A stretch of 64,000 nucleotides of DNA from Salirhabdus salicampi (GCF_024259515.1 NZ_JANBWE010000005.1:1-64000); one strand, 5' to 3'; positions 1 through 9,544 are shown, numbered from the stretch's first letter. Translations and numbers: made by a program. Notes: generated from the sequence alone by a model not told the origin.

Positions 1-46
<46 letters not shown>

Positions 47-48
47 AT

Positions 49-125
49 GGTCCGGTAGTTCAGTTGGTTAGAATGCCTGCCTGTCACGCAGGAGGTCGCG
101 GGTTCGAGTCCCGTCCGGACCGCCA
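49..125 (+). tRNA. tRNA-Asp (GTC)
   Basis: A complete cloverleaf. The acceptor strands GGTCCGG and CCGGACC pair fully. The anticodon GTC is at 83-85 in the loop CTGTCAC, the T arm contains GGTTCGAGTCC, the discriminator is G, and CCA is encoded at 123-125. It lies two bases after the previous tRNA, so the two are co-transcribed. Confidence 0.96.
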
Positions 126-160
126 TTACATAAACATACGATGAATATGATATAATCAAA

Positions 161-187
161 CCTTAGGAGACTCTCCTAAGGTTTTTT
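161..187 (+). terminator. Terminator of the tRNA cluster
   Basis: A perfect 9-bp stem (161-169 with 173-181), loop ACT, followed by six T. A TATAAT lies just upstream at 151-156, but I see no -35 box at the right distance, so I do not call a promoter there. Confidence 0.88.
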
Positions 188-236
188 CAATACTCAGGAA
201 ATGATTAACGATATTAACCATAATAGGGTGAACAAC

Positions 237-1202
237 ATGGATGAATTTTCATTTATAAAATCAGTAACTCCATCTACTTATTATCAATCCACACTTCAAA
301 AGGGAATTGGTGATGACGCGGCTGTGTTTCAACCGAATTATGAATCAGTCGTAACGTCTGTTGATACAATGGTTGAGGGTGTACACTTTCGGTTGGATAC
401 GATGGAGCCTTATCATATTGGCTATCGTGCTCTTGCAGCTAATATTAGTGATCTTGCCGCTATGGGAAGTAGACCAGCATATTACTTAGTTTCTCTCGTG
501 ATTCCGAAAACGTGGACTGAAGAACAACTACATGATTTATACACAGGTATGAATACTTTGGCTAACCGTTATCATATGGACCTAATAGGTGGAGATACTG
601 TGTCAGGAGAACAACTTGTTATTTCTATAACAGTAATGGGTTATGTGCAGAACGGGAAAGAGCGATATCGACATAATGCAAAGGCAGGGGATATCATATT
701 TGTGACAGGCAGCCTAGGTGATTCTGCATTTGGTCTTCATTTACTTATGCATGAAAACAGGAGAGACGAATACTTTATAAATCGTCATCGCCTGCCAACA
801 CCTCGTGTAGAATTCTCCCTAAAAATGCTTTCAATTAATCGGCTATGTTTAAATGATGTAAGTGACGGTATTGCTAATGAAGCAAATGAAATAGCAGAGG
901 CATCTAACGTTGATATGCATATTGATTACAACAAATTACCAATAACAGGTGATATAAAGGCACTTCCGAAAAATATGCAGAAAAGGTTCGTACTATCCGG
1001 CGGAGAAGACTTCGAGTTAATTGGTACAGTTGCACAAGCTGATTGGCAAGATGTTTTACAGGCAGCAAAGAAGGCAAATATAAATGTAAGTAAAATTGGC
1101 TATGTTGAAACGAGGTCAAAAAGAGACCCCGTTGTGTATTTATATGACGCAGATGAACAGTTACAACTACAAAAAACAGGTTATACACATATAAAGAAGT
1201 AA
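237..1202 (+). CDS. thiL: Thiamine-monophosphate kinase ThiL
   Basis: ThiL phosphorylates thiamine monophosphate to the active cofactor thiamine diphosphate with ATP, in the cytoplasm. The 321-residue protein has the PurM/AIR-synthetase-like fold signature GIGDDAA at residues 23-29, then VDTMVEGVHF, ANISDLAAMG and GGDT, which form the metal and nucleotide site. I start at ATG 237, behind AGGGTG, because it gives the family N-terminus MDEFxxI. An in-frame ATG at 201 would add 12 unsupported residues. It is the first gene of a run with tsaE, tsaB, rimI and tsaD, the usual Bacillus order. Identity is secure. Confidence 0.95.
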   Translation: MDEFSFIKSVTPSTYYQSTLQKGIGDDAAVFQPNYESVVTSVDTMVEGVHFRLDTMEPYHIGYRALAANISDLAAMGSRPAYYLVSLVIPKTWTEEQLHDLYTGMNTLANRYHMDLIGGDTVSGEQLVISITVMGYVQNGKERYRHNAKAGDIIFVTGSLGDSAFGLHLLMHENRRDEYFINRHRLPTPRVEFSLKMLSINRLCLNDVSDGIANEANEIAEASNVDMHIDYNKLPITGDIKALPKNMQKRFVLSGGEDFELIGTVAQADWQDVLQAAKKANINVSKIGYVETRSKRDPVVYLYDADEQLQLQKTGYTHIKK

Positions 1203-1209
1203 AGGTGAT

Positions 1210-1671
1210 ATGATGGAAAGCACATGTAGTATGAAAACAAATAATCCGGATGAAACAATTCAGTTTGCACAAAAGCTCGGACGATTGTTAAAAGAAGGCG
1301 ACGTTATTACATTAGAAGGTAATATTGGGGCAGGAAAAACAACATTTACAAAAGGTTTAGCGAAGGCCTTAAACATAAAGAGAACAGTGAACAGCCCAAC
1401 CTTCACCATTGTTAAGGAATATGAAGGTTCCCTTCCTTTATATCATATGGATGCGTATCGCCTTGAAGATGGTGTAGAAGACATTGGCTTTGATGAATAT
1501 TTTCATAGTGATGGGATTACGGTAGTAGAGTGGCCACAAAATGTAAGTGAATTTTTGCCACGTGACTATTTGAAAGTTATGATTGAGTATGATGGGGAAG
1601 CGCAAAGAAAGATAACATTAGAACCAGTCGGTAGTCGGTTTCAAACCATTTGCAAGGAGTTAACAAAATGA
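1210..1671 (+). CDS. tsaE: tRNA t6A biosynthesis ATPase TsaE
   Basis: TsaE is the ATPase that works with TsaB and TsaD to place threonylcarbamoyl on adenosine 37 of ANN-decoding tRNAs. The 153-residue product has a P-loop GNIGAGKTTF near residues 37-46, the switch-like NSPTFTIVKEY and the EWP motif typical of the family. It begins with two adjacent ATG codons (1210 and 1213) after AAAGGTG, 7 bases behind thiL. Its TGA overlaps the tsaB ATG (ATGA at 1668-1671), which points to translational coupling. Length and motifs match the family. Confidence 0.95.
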   Translation: MMESTCSMKTNNPDETIQFAQKLGRLLKEGDVITLEGNIGAGKTTFTKGLAKALNIKRTVNSPTFTIVKEYEGSLPLYHMDAYRLEDGVEDIGFDEYFHSDGITVVEWPQNVSEFLPRDYLKVMIEYDGEAQRKITLEPVGSRFQTICKELTK

Positions 1672-2366
1672 ACATACTAGCAATTGATACATCAAATCAA
1701 GTTATGAGTGTCGCAGTTTTACGTGATAATGAAATCATAGCTGAATTTACGACAAATATAAAGAAGAATCATTCCGTTCGACTCATGCCTGCGATACATC
1801 GGACAATGGAGGAAGCAAACATAAAACCTAAGGAGTTGGACAAAATTGTTGTTGCCAAAGGTCCTGGGTCTTATACCGGTGTAAGGATCGGCGTTACAAC
1901 AGCCAAAACAATGGCATGGTCACTACAAATTCCACTTGTAGGCGTATCAAGTTTAGAAGTTGCAGCATATAATGGCTGTTTATATGATGGACTTATTTGT
2001 CCTTTCTTTGATGCCCGTAGAGGTTTAGTCTATACAGGCTTATATGAAAGTGACGGACATACATTACAGCTTAAATTAGGAGAACAAAACATATTAATGA
2101 CAGAATGGCTTGAGAAGTTGAAGCATGAAGAAAGAAAAGTGTTGTTCATAAGTCAACACCTTTCCATTCATAAAGATACGATTTCCTCAATATTAGGTTC
2201 GGATTCTGTTTTTCCTTTAGATGTCCAGAATACTCCTAAAGCATCATTACTAGGAATCATAGGGGCAAACCGAGACGGTGAAAATATACATACATTTGCA
2301 CCAAACTATTTACGGCTACCTGAAGCAGAAGCGAAATGGTTAAAGGATAATGAGGGAAAAGGATGA
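1668..2366 (+). CDS. tsaB: tRNA t6A biosynthesis protein TsaB
   Basis: TsaB is the inactive ASKHA-fold partner that dimerises with TsaD in t6A synthesis. It is 232 residues long, opens with MNILAIDTSNQ and carries GPGSYTGVRIG around residue 65, the conserved TsaB stretch. The start at 1668 follows AAGGAG by a normal distance; a longer in-frame start at 1650 lies inside tsaE and lacks a ribosome site. Both ends overlap neighbours by ATGA. Confidence 0.95.
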   Translation: MNILAIDTSNQVMSVAVLRDNEIIAEFTTNIKKNHSVRLMPAIHRTMEEANIKPKELDKIVVAKGPGSYTGVRIGVTTAKTMAWSLQIPLVGVSSLEVAAYNGCLYDGLICPFFDARRGLVYTGLYESDGHTLQLKLGEQNILMTEWLEKLKHEERKVLFISQHLSIHKDTISSILGSDSVFPLDVQNTPKASLLGIIGANRDGENIHTFAPNYLRLPEAEAKWLKDNEGKG

Positions 2367-2809
2367 GCGAAGTGAATATTCGTCATATGAGGTGGGAAGA
2401 CATTGCTGAGGTGATTGAAATAGAGCGTTTGTCTTTCAGCTCCCCATGGACGAAGCAAGCATTTGAAAAAGAAATTGCCAACAATATGTACGCATCCTAC
2501 TATGTCATGGAGTTTCGTGGGAAAATTGTTGGGTACTGTGGATTATGGATTGTGATTGATAATGCACAAATAACAAATATTGCGATATTACCTAACTATA
2601 GAGGAAAAGGTTTAGGAGAGAAACTCTTTCAGTACGTACTTGTACAGGCTAGAAATCAAGGTGTTGAGCTACTATCTCTTGAAGTAAGGGTATCGAATGT
2701 TCGAGCCCAAAAGATGTATCGGAAATTTGGATTACAACCAGCCGGTATACGAAAAAATTATTATCAAGACAATAATGAAGATGCTTTAGTAATGTGGGTG
2801 AAATTATGA
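2363..2809 (+). CDS. rimI: Ribosomal protein S18 alanine N-acetyltransferase RimI
   Basis: A GNAT-family acetyltransferase that acetylates the N-terminal alanine of a ribosomal protein (S18 in E. coli). The 148-residue protein shows the acetyl-CoA loop [11 protein letters not shown] (about residues 79-89), the conserved LEVRVSN and the Tyr-containing KMYRKFGL near the C-terminus. It overlaps tsaB and tsaD by four bases on each side. Its place inside the t6A operon is conserved in Bacilli. Confidence 0.93.
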   Translation: MSEVNIRHMRWEDIAEVIEIERLSFSSPWTKQAFEKEIANNMYASYYVMEFRGKIVGYCGLWIVIDNAQITNIAILPNYRGKGLGEKLFQYVLVQARNQGVELLSLEVRVSNVRAQKMYRKFGLQPAGIRKNYYQDNNEDALVMWVKL

Positions 2810-3843
2810 TAAACGATAAAAACCAGTATATATTAGCAATAGAAACAAGTTGTGATGAAACAGCTGTTGCGATTATTAAAAATGGACGGGAAATGGTAAC
2901 GAATCAAGTAGCTTCCCAAGTAGAAAGCCATAAACGGTTTGGTGGTGTTGTACCTGAAATTGCATCACGCCACCACATTGAACAGATTACAATTACGCTA
3001 GAAGAGGCACTAATGGATGCCCAACTATCGATGGATGATATTGATGCTGTTGCTGTAACAGAGGGCCCAGGTCTGGTAGGAGCTTTGCTCATAGGGGTAA
3101 ATGCGGCAAAGGCAATAGCTTTTGCACATCAAAAGCCTTTGATTGGTATCCATCATATCGCAGGCCATATTTATGCCAATCGTTTGATTGAAGAATTTCA
3201 GTTTCCCCTTCTGTCCTTAGTTGTATCAGGTGGACATACAGAACTCATTTTAATGCGAGAGCATGGGAATTTTGAGATTATTGGGGAAACCCGGGATGAC
3301 GCTGCAGGTGAAGCCTATGATAAAGTTGCGAAAACGTTAGGCTTACCCTACCCGGGAGGGCCTCATATCGATCGTTTAGCCCATGAAGGAGAAGCAAATA
3401 TTGATTTTCCAAGGGCATGGTTGGAGCCAGATTCTTTTGATTTTAGTTTTAGTGGGTTAAAAACAGCAGTATTAAATACATTACATAATGGCAAACAAAA
3501 AGGGATTACTTATGCTCAACAGGATATTGCTGCGAGCTTCCAGGATAGTGTTTTAGATGTACTTGTTTCGAAAACAGTAAAAGCCGCTCGAAAGCATAAT
3601 GTAAAACAACTTCTAGTTGCTGGTGGTGTTGCGGCAAACAAAGGTTTACGAAACAGATTGCAAAACGAATTTACTAACACAGATGTCCAACTCGTTATTC
3701 CGCCATTATCGTTATGTACTGATAACGCAGCAATGATAGGGGCAGCTGCAAGTGTTGCCTTTGAACAAGGACACTATGCAGGATGGGAGCTAAATGCTAA
3801 TCCATCACTCAGCTTAGAAAAGTATGCTAAGAGATCAAAATAG
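2806..3843 (+). CDS. tsaD: tRNA N6-adenosine threonylcarbamoyltransferase TsaD
   Basis: TsaD (formerly Gcp) transfers the threonylcarbamoyl group to tRNA adenosine 37. The 345-residue protein begins near [13 protein letters not shown] and has the metal-binding HHIAGH motif in GIHHIAGHI, plus SGGHTEL and the C-terminal CTDNAAM. I use ATG 2806, which overlaps the rimI stop and follows GGGTG. The upstream in-frame ATG at 2794 belongs to the rimI tail. A terminator follows at once, ending the operon. Confidence 0.95.
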   Translation: MINDKNQYILAIETSCDETAVAIIKNGREMVTNQVASQVESHKRFGGVVPEIASRHHIEQITITLEEALMDAQLSMDDIDAVAVTEGPGLVGALLIGVNAAKAIAFAHQKPLIGIHHIAGHIYANRLIEEFQFPLLSLVVSGGHTELILMREHGNFEIIGETRDDAAGEAYDKVAKTLGLPYPGGPHIDRLAHEGEANIDFPRAWLEPDSFDFSFSGLKTAVLNTLHNGKQKGITYAQQDIAASFQDSVLDVLVSKTVKAARKHNVKQLLVAGGVAANKGLRNRLQNEFTNTDVQLVIPPLSLCTDNAAMIGAAASVAFEQGHYAGWELNANPSLSLEKYAKRSK

Positions 3844-3850
3844 GGGAAAA

Positions 3851-3877
3851 ACGGCACTGATTACAGTGTCGTTTTTG
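3851..3877 (+). terminator. Terminator after tsaD
   Basis: A 9-bp stem (3851-3859 with 3864-3872, one G-T pair), loop ATTA, then a run of T. Confidence 0.8.
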
Positions 3878-3949
3878 GTTGAAAGGTAAAAAGATGTTTA
3901 ACTGCATAATGTTACGGATAATGAGAAGGGATACAGAAAGGTAAAATAG

Positions 3950-4123
3950 TTATTCACAATATAATCATAAAAATGTGGATAAGATTTTAAATTATTGTCA
4001 TACCAACTCTAGTACTTGTGCACAAAACCTGTGGATAAGGGATGTTATTCCTGTGGATAATGTGAATAACACTAAAAAAACCCAAAATTATAAGGGTTAA
4101 TATGTGGATTTCTTTGTGGATAA
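3950..4123 (+). promoter_or_regulatory. DnaA-box cluster between tsaD and ydiF
   Basis: Four exact copies of TGTGGATAA (the reverse of the DnaA box TTATCCACA) lie at 3974-3982, 4030-4038, 4052-4060 and 4115-4123. One-mismatch forms are TTATTCACA at 3950-3958 and TGTGAATAA at 4061-4069, and a weaker TGTGGATTT is at 4103-4111. Six of the seven point the same way. From memory, B. subtilis has DnaA-box clusters outside oriC that titrate DnaA, one of them next to gcp (tsaD). This fills the 318-base non-coding gap with its two flanking terminators. It is probably not an origin, as no dnaA or dnaN gene is near. Confidence 0.8.
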
Positions 4124-4130
4124 ATATGAA

Positions 4131-4157
4131 AAAGCCCTCCTATATAGGAGGGCTTTT
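4131..4157. terminator. Bidirectional terminator facing ydiF
   Basis: A 10-bp stem (4131-4140 with 4147-4156) around TATATA, with A-rich sequence on the left and T-rich on the right. It ends the minus-strand ABC-F gene and can also stop rightward transcription. Confidence 0.8.
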
Positions 4158-4160
4158 GAT

Positions 4161-6113
4161 TTATCTTTCTAGATCTTCTATTTGTTCTTGTATTGCACTC
4201 CACTGTTCTAAGCTTTTTTCAAGCTTCAAATCTAGCTCATCATTTTCTTTCGCAATTTCACCTAATCGATTAGCGTCACTAGCAATGTCAGGAGAACTCA
4301 TCTTTTCTCCGTTTGCCTCAATTTGAGCTTCTAACTGTTCAATCTCTTCTTCTAAGGTTTCAATTTTTCTCTTTAACTTCCGCAATTCCCGTTGCTGTTC
4401 TTTATTAATTTGATACTGATTTTTTCCATCAGGCTTCTCTTTTTCGTTAGTTGTTCTTTGCTCGGCTTCTATTAATAACTGACGTTCTTTTTCTTCTTGC
4501 TTTTTATTAGCATAGTAATCATAATCCCCTAAAAAAGTTTCCGTACCAGTAGGTAACATTTCCACAACAGTCGTAGCTAATCGATTAATAAAGTAACGAT
4601 CGTGGGATACAAACAGTATTGTCCCTGGAAAGTCAATTAGTGCAGACTCTAATACCTCTTTACTATCAAGGTCCAAATGGTTTGTAGGTTCATCCATGAT
4701 CAAGAAATTTGCATGTTTCAACATTAATTTCGCAAGAACAACTCTGGCTTTTTCGCCACCACTTAACGTGGATATAGGTTTAAGTACGTCATCACCAGAA
4801 AATAAGAAGTTCCCTAAAAGTGTTCGAATTTCTTTCTCAGGTTTATTTGGGTAATCGTCCCAAAGTTCATGTAATACGGTTTTGTTACCCGTTAACTCGG
4901 TTTGCTCTTGATCATAGTACCCAATTTGAACATTCGTACCATGCTGAATATGACCACCACTAGGCTTCAACATTCCAACAATAGTCTTAAGAATTGTCGA
5001 TTTTCCTACACCGTTTGGTCCGATTAGGGCAATACAATCCCCTTTATTAATGTTGAGATCAACGTGTTGAAAAATAGGATGTTCTTCATTTGGATAATGG
5101 AAAGATAAATCCCTGACTTTTAATACGTCATTTCCACTTTGTCGTTCAACAGAAAAGGAAAACTTTGCTGATTTATCATCCAGTTTAGGTCTGTCCATAA
5201 GCTCCATTTTCTCAAGTTGTTTGCGTCGGCTCTGAGCCCGTTTTGAAGTCGAATCACGTGCAATATTTTTTTGAATAAATTCCTCAAGCTGTTTTACTTC
5301 GGCTTGTTGCTTTTCGTACTGTTTTAAATGACGTTCGTATTCTTCAGCCTTCAATGTTAAATAATTACTGTAGTTACCGTAATACTTTTTCGATGTTTGA
5401 AACGCGATTTCATAAACAATGTTAACCGTTTTATCAAGAAAATAACGATCGTGGGAGACAATAACAACTGCACCTGGATAATTTTGAATGTATTGTTCGA
5501 GCCAATGTAATGTTTCAATATCTAAGTGATTTGTAGGCTCGTCCAAAATTAGAACATCAGGCTTTGATAGGAGTAACTTACCAAGGGCAAGTCGTGTTTT
5601 TTGTCCACCGCTTAATGTTTGAATAGGTGTTTGAACATCATAATCTTGAAATTGTAACCCATTTAATACGTTTTTAATCTCTGCTTCATATTGGAAGCCG
5701 CCTTCACGTTTGAACTTATCCTGAAGCTCATCATAGGCAGCTAGTAATTGATTATACTTATCCTCATTTTCCATATAGGATGAATCGGCCATTTTTAATT
5801 CCATGTTACGTAATTTTTGTTCCATTTTCTTCAGGTGGGCAAAGATCGACTCTAACTCTTCCCACATTGTTGCATTTGACTCTAGCCCTGTATGTTGGGC
5901 TAGATACCCTATTGTTACGTCTTTCGGTTTATAGATTTCGCCACCATCATAATTCATCTGATCAGACATAATTTTCAACAACGTAGATTTTCCTGCACCA
6001 TTGCGGCCAACTATGGCTAATCGATCACGGCTGTGTACTTCTAATTTAATATTCGATAAAATAAGGTCAGCACCAAAATATTTTTTTATATTGTTTAATT
6101 GCATTAAAATCAT
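4161..6113 (-). CDS. ABC-F family ATPase (YdiF type)
   Basis: A soluble ABC-F protein with two fused nucleotide-binding domains and no membrane segments. Such proteins act on the ribosome. The 650-residue product has Walker A GRNGAGKST and signature LSGGQKTRL in domain 1, an interdomain linker rich in charged residues, then GPNGVGKST and LSGGEKARV in domain 2, each followed by DEPTNHLD. A long Lys/Glu coiled coil closes the C-terminus. I start at ATG 6113, with GGGGTG eight bases upstream; the open frame continues 26 codons further without support. Position and layout match B. subtilis ydiF. The exact ribosomal role cannot be read from sequence. Confidence 0.9.
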   Translation of the reverse strand: MILMQLNNIKKYFGADLILSNIKLEVHSRDRLAIVGRNGAGKSTLLKIMSDQMNYDGGEIYKPKDVTIGYLAQHTGLESNATMWEELESIFAHLKKMEQKLRNMELKMADSSYMENEDKYNQLLAAYDELQDKFKREGGFQYEAEIKNVLNGLQFQDYDVQTPIQTLSGGQKTRLALGKLLLSKPDVLILDEPTNHLDIETLHWLEQYIQNYPGAVVIVSHDRYFLDKTVNIVYEIAFQTSKKYYGNYSNYLTLKAEEYERHLKQYEKQQAEVKQLEEFIQKNIARDSTSKRAQSRRKQLEKMELMDRPKLDDKSAKFSFSVERQSGNDVLKVRDLSFHYPNEEHPIFQHVDLNINKGDCIALIGPNGVGKSTILKTIVGMLKPSGGHIQHGTNVQIGYYDQEQTELTGNKTVLHELWDDYPNKPEKEIRTLLGNFLFSGDDVLKPISTLSGGEKARVVLAKLMLKHANFLIMDEPTNHLDLDSKEVLESALIDFPGTILFVSHDRYFINRLATTVVEMLPTGTETFLGDYDYYANKKQEEKERQLLIEAEQRTTNEKEKPDGKNQYQINKEQQRELRKLKRKIETLEEEIEQLEAQIEANGEKMSSPDIASDANRLGEIAKENDELDLKLEKSLEQWSAIQEQIEDLER

Positions 6114-6249
6114 AAAATTTTCACCCCAACGTGAATAAGTGTACCTTATAAGATACAATAAAGGAAGAATTCCGCAATAAATGGTCGGCAATGCAACTTA
6201 ACATATATAGATATCAGGTTGTTGATTGTTAAGGAGGAGGAGCCAGTAG

Positions 6250-6909
6250 ATGAATAATATTGAACATACGAAAATCCCTCAGGCAACTGCAAAGCGTTTA
6301 CCACTATATTATCGTTTTATAAACAATTTATATAACCAAGGAAAAACGAGAGTATCCTCTAAAGAATTAAGTGAAGCGGTAAAAGTAGATTCTGCTACGA
6401 TACGTAGAGATTTTTCCTACTTCGGAGCACTAGGGAAAAAAGGATATGGGTATAATGTGGATCATTTATTAACGTTTTTCCGAGAAACATTAAGTCAAGA
6501 TGAAGTAACGAAGGTAACGTTAATTGGCGTAGGAAACTTAGGGACAGCCTTTCTTAACTACAACTTTACAAAAAATAATAATACAAAGATCGAAATAGCC
6601 TTTGATACTACACCTGAAAAAGTAGAGACAAACATTGGTGGTGTACCTGTATATCACATTAATCAATTGGAAGAAAAAATTGGTGAGGATATATCTGTTG
6701 CTATTTTAACTGTGCCAGCACAGGCGGCACAACCGATAGCTGACAGACTTGTGAAAGCTGGTATTCAAGGGATATTAAATTTTACTCCAGCAAGAATTAC
6801 AGTGCGTGAACATGTGCGTGTTCACCACATTGATTTATCAGTTGAATTACAAGCGCTCGTCTATTTTTTAAAGCATTATCCACTGTATGAAAATAATGAA
6901 GCAGAATAA
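6250..6909 (+). CDS. rex: Redox-sensing transcriptional repressor Rex
   Basis: Rex senses the NADH/NAD+ ratio and represses fermentation and respiration genes when NADH is low. The 219-residue protein has an N-terminal winged helix ([20 protein letters not shown], residues 36-55) and a Rossmann domain with GVGNLGTA near residue 97. The C-terminal helix ending VYFLKHYPL is typical of the dimer swap. The start follows AAGGAGGAGG. It is divergent from ydiF and ends at its own terminator. The B. subtilis neighbours moaC and tatAy-tatCy are absent here. Confidence 0.95.
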   Translation: MNNIEHTKIPQATAKRLPLYYRFINNLYNQGKTRVSSKELSEAVKVDSATIRRDFSYFGALGKKGYGYNVDHLLTFFRETLSQDEVTKVTLIGVGNLGTAFLNYNFTKNNNTKIEIAFDTTPEKVETNIGGVPVYHINQLEEKIGEDISVAILTVPAQAAQPIADRLVKAGIQGILNFTPARITVREHVRVHHIDLSVELQALVYFLKHYPLYENNEAE

Positions 6910-6934
6910 AAAAAAGGCGGTAAGCCTTTTTTTT
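6908..6934 (+). terminator. Terminator after rex
   Basis: A GGC/GCC core (6916-6918 with 6924-6926) extended by eight A and eight T pairs, ending in a long T run. Confidence 0.75.
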
Positions 6935-7018
6935 ACGTCGTGAATTAATCTTATGTTATAGTAGTATTTAGTTCGGGTATCGAAGCAATTTCATTGAACA
7001 TGAATTGGGGGAAATGCC

Positions 7019-8428
7019 GTGAGTAAAATACCGGCGAAATGGCTAGTTGTCATATCGGTTTTGTTTGGGACGTTTACCGTCATTTTAAATAATAGTATGT
7101 TAAATCCTGTTTTACCTTACTTTATGGATTTATTTAATGCTGATGCAGTTTCTGTTGGATGGGTATTAACGATCTTCATGGTTGCTATGGGGATTACCAT
7201 GCCGATTACTGGCTATGTAGGTGATCGATTCGGGAAAAAGAAAGTTTATATTTATGGGTTAATGTTATTTATGATTGGTTCTACTCTAGGAGCATTATCT
7301 CAATCTTTAAGCTTTATTATCATGTCCCGTGCTATCCAGGGTATTGCTGGTGGGTTAATGATGCCTAATGCGATGGCGCTCATTTTTCATGCATTCCCTC
7401 GTAATGAGAGAGGACTAGCTGTTGGCATTTATGGTATTGCGGCTATGGTTGCTCCCGCAATCGGTCCTACAATTGGAGGATTGATTACTGAATTTTTCGC
7501 ATGGCAATTTTTATTTGCATTTAATATTCCGTTTGCCCTTGTAGGGGTGTTATTTTCGACTAAGTATTTAAAGCCGACACCTGCAAAGCCGGAACTGAAA
7601 TTCGATTACATAGGCTTTATTCTTGTGACGATAGGTGTAGGATCAATTTTGTTTGCCTTAAGCAGAGGGTCAACCTTGGAACTTATTACAGCACCAAGTA
7701 ATATAGCATTAATTGTAATTGGTATTCTATTTGTAATTTCGTTCGTGTTCTATGAATTAAAGCAACCTCAACCATTGTTAGAATTACGTGTCTTTAAAGT
7801 ACGAACATATCGTATGTCAATTATCGTCACATCTGCTGCTTCCATCGGTTTATTTTCTGGCTTGTTTTTATTACCTTTATTAATACAACAAGTGTATGGG
7901 CTCAGCTTAACGATGACTGGGCTACTCTTTTTACCTGCTGCACTTTTAAGTGGTGTGTTCATGACGGTAGGGGGAAAACTATTAGATTTAAAAGGGCCAC
8001 GTGCAGTTGTGCCCCCTGGTTTAGTGATCATGGGTATAGCAACATTAGCTTTAGGATTTGTCGATTTAACGAGCTCTTATTGGTACATTTTGTTGTTAAA
8101 TTGTATTCGTGGAGTTGGGATGGGATTAGGTAATATGCCTGCGACGACAGCAGGCATGAACTCCATCCCCGAAAAGCTTGTAGCACAAGGATCAGCTATG
8201 AATAACGTATTACGCCAAATTACATCCTCGTTTGGAATTGTATTTTTTGCCATTTATTATGAACTAAGACGTGGTTATATAATATTACAGAATAAAACGA
8301 TGGAAGAAGCAAGTTTGCAGGCTATTAATGAAGCTTTTATCGTTTCCGCAGTAGTTATATTGTTAGCAGTCCCTGCTGGATTCCTATTAAAGGGAACAGT
8401 AGAACAAGAGAAAAAAGAAACCGAATGA
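7019..8428 (+). CDS. MFS drug:proton antiporter, DHA2 (EmrB/QacA) type
   Basis: A 469-residue integral membrane protein with about 14 hydrophobic segments, the layout of the DHA2 multidrug family. It has motif A GDRFGKKKVYIYG in the first cytoplasmic loop and motif C-like GIAAMVAPAIGPTIGG in the fifth segment. Such proteins export drugs or other amphiphiles in exchange for protons; the substrate cannot be told. I use GTG 7019, eight bases after GGGGG. It stands alone between two terminators, where B. subtilis has moaC and tat genes. Family is sure, substrate unknown. Confidence 0.88.
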   Translation: MSKIPAKWLVVISVLFGTFTVILNNSMLNPVLPYFMDLFNADAVSVGWVLTIFMVAMGITMPITGYVGDRFGKKKVYIYGLMLFMIGSTLGALSQSLSFIIMSRAIQGIAGGLMMPNAMALIFHAFPRNERGLAVGIYGIAAMVAPAIGPTIGGLITEFFAWQFLFAFNIPFALVGVLFSTKYLKPTPAKPELKFDYIGFILVTIGVGSILFALSRGSTLELITAPSNIALIVIGILFVISFVFYELKQPQPLLELRVFKVRTYRMSIIVTSAASIGLFSGLFLLPLLIQQVYGLSLTMTGLLFLPAALLSGVFMTVGGKLLDLKGPRAVVPPGLVIMGIATLALGFVDLTSSYWYILLLNCIRGVGMGLGNMPATTAGMNSIPEKLVAQGSAMNNVLRQITSSFGIVFFAIYYELRRGYIILQNKTMEEASLQAINEAFIVSAVVILLAVPAGFLLKGTVEQEKKETE

Positions 8429-8450
8429 TAAATCCTTCGGTTTCTTTTTT
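8411..8450. terminator. Bidirectional terminator between MFS gene and ydiK
   Basis: A perfect 15-bp stem (8411-8425 with 8436-8450) with a 10-base loop, A-tract left and T-tract right. It contains the last codons and the TGA of the MFS gene and also serves the minus-strand ydiK. Confidence 0.9.
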
Positions 8451-8456
8451 TATAAG

Positions 8457-8663
8457 CTATTCTTTTTTGTTATTCGCATTTTTTAAGCGAAAGTGTATGT
8501 TAACGAGTTTAATGCCAACTGCAAAATCGAAAGTTGCTACAATGGTCAGGACGATTGTAGTGAAGTTCCATACCGTTTCGTCCGCACTTTGGATAGCGAT
8601 ATAAGTGAATACAACTCCCATAAAGAAATAGATTGCAGCCATAAACAATGGTGATGCACGCAT
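8457..8663 (-). CDS. ydiK: Small membrane protein, YdiK/DUF4305 family
   Basis: A 68-residue protein with two hydrophobic segments (about residues 5-24 and 34-55) and a charged C-terminal tail. Function is unknown. It starts at ATG 8663, ten bases after GGAGG, and sits 6 bases downstream of the CPBP protease gene, divergent from groES, exactly as ydiK does in B. subtilis. Assignment rests on size, topology and context. Confidence 0.75.
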   Translation of the reverse strand: MRASPLFMAAIYFFMGVVFTYIAIQSADETVWNFTTIVLTIVATFDFAVGIKLVNIHFRLKNANNKKE

Positions 8664-8669
8664 ATGAAA

Positions 8670-9383
8670 TTATCCTCCAATAAAAATAGTTTGAAGCTGC
8701 TCCAGTTGTTGTCTCATTTTTTCAATATCTTCAGGTGATAAATTGTACTGAACTATAGCAACTAGTCCATTCATAGACATATGAGCAACAATTGGAACAA
8801 TAATTCGCTTTGTCTTTACATAAAGATACGCAAACACAATTCCCATTGAAGCGTAGCGTAATAAATGTTCGAACTCACCATGTAGTACTCCGAATATTAA
8901 AGCTGAAATGACCGCAGCGATGAGAAAGCTATTTGTCCTTTTATATATACTTCCAAAAATAACTTTTCGGAATACGAGCTCTTCTAATATGGGAGCAAGC
9001 AATGCTAAAACAATAAGGAAAATTGGACTTTGTCGTGCAATTTCCATCATACCTATTGTGTTTTCTGACGCAGCATCAATATTTAATACATAAATTTCAA
9101 ATAAGGCAACGAAATATTGCGTAAAGAAGGCCATGACAATTCCGAGAAGTGACCATTTCAAAACATAACCAACACTTGCGTTACGTTCGTTAACTTGTCT
9201 CATGTCAGGTTTTAATAAAAGTAACAAAATAATGAAGGCTGTTGAAAAACTAAATAAGTTCCACCATACTGCTGCTGATAGTCTGTCAGGGGCACCTAAA
9301 GCTTGTAATAAAGGTGCACCAATGATGATGGAGAATTGAGCTAGAACATAAGTTAAAATAACATACCAATATCTTTTCGGCAA
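8670..9383 (-). CDS. ydiL: CPBP family intramembrane glutamic protease (YdiL)
   Basis: A 237-residue membrane protein with about seven hydrophobic segments. The three signatures of the CPBP (Abi/Rce1-like) family are present in order: EELVFR (double Glu), FGVLH, and HMSMN near the C-terminus. The family includes prenyl-protein and bacteriocin-immunity proteases; the target here is unknown. The start is TTG 9383, nine bases after AAAGGAG, with no better ATG nearby. It forms a two-gene unit with ydiK next to groES. Confidence 0.85.
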   Translation of the reverse strand: MPKRYWYVILTYVLAQFSIIIGAPLLQALGAPDRLSAAVWWNLFSFSTAFIILLLLLKPDMRQVNERNASVGYVLKWSLLGIVMAFFTQYFVALFEIYVLNIDAASENTIGMMEIARQSPIFLIVLALLAPILEELVFRKVIFGSIYKRTNSFLIAAVISALIFGVLHGEFEHLLRYASMGIVFAYLYVKTKRIIVPIVAHMSMNGLVAIVQYNLSPEDIEKMRQQLEQLQTIFIGG

Positions 9384-9544
9384 TTGGGACGACTCCTTTA
9401 CAAAATGTAATCTAATCTCCTATTTTATTATTCCTTTTAAGATTATATGTGTTTAATCATATTATAAAAGGGAAAGAATAATTCGGGTATTATCTCGTTC
9501 CATTATATAGTAAAACTTGTACGAAAAAAAATAATGGATAATAC

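Noticed and set aside
3950-4123. Chromosomal origin of replication
   Set aside because: DnaA boxes are present, but no dnaA, dnaN or unwinding element is evident; flanking genes are those of a known non-origin cluster.
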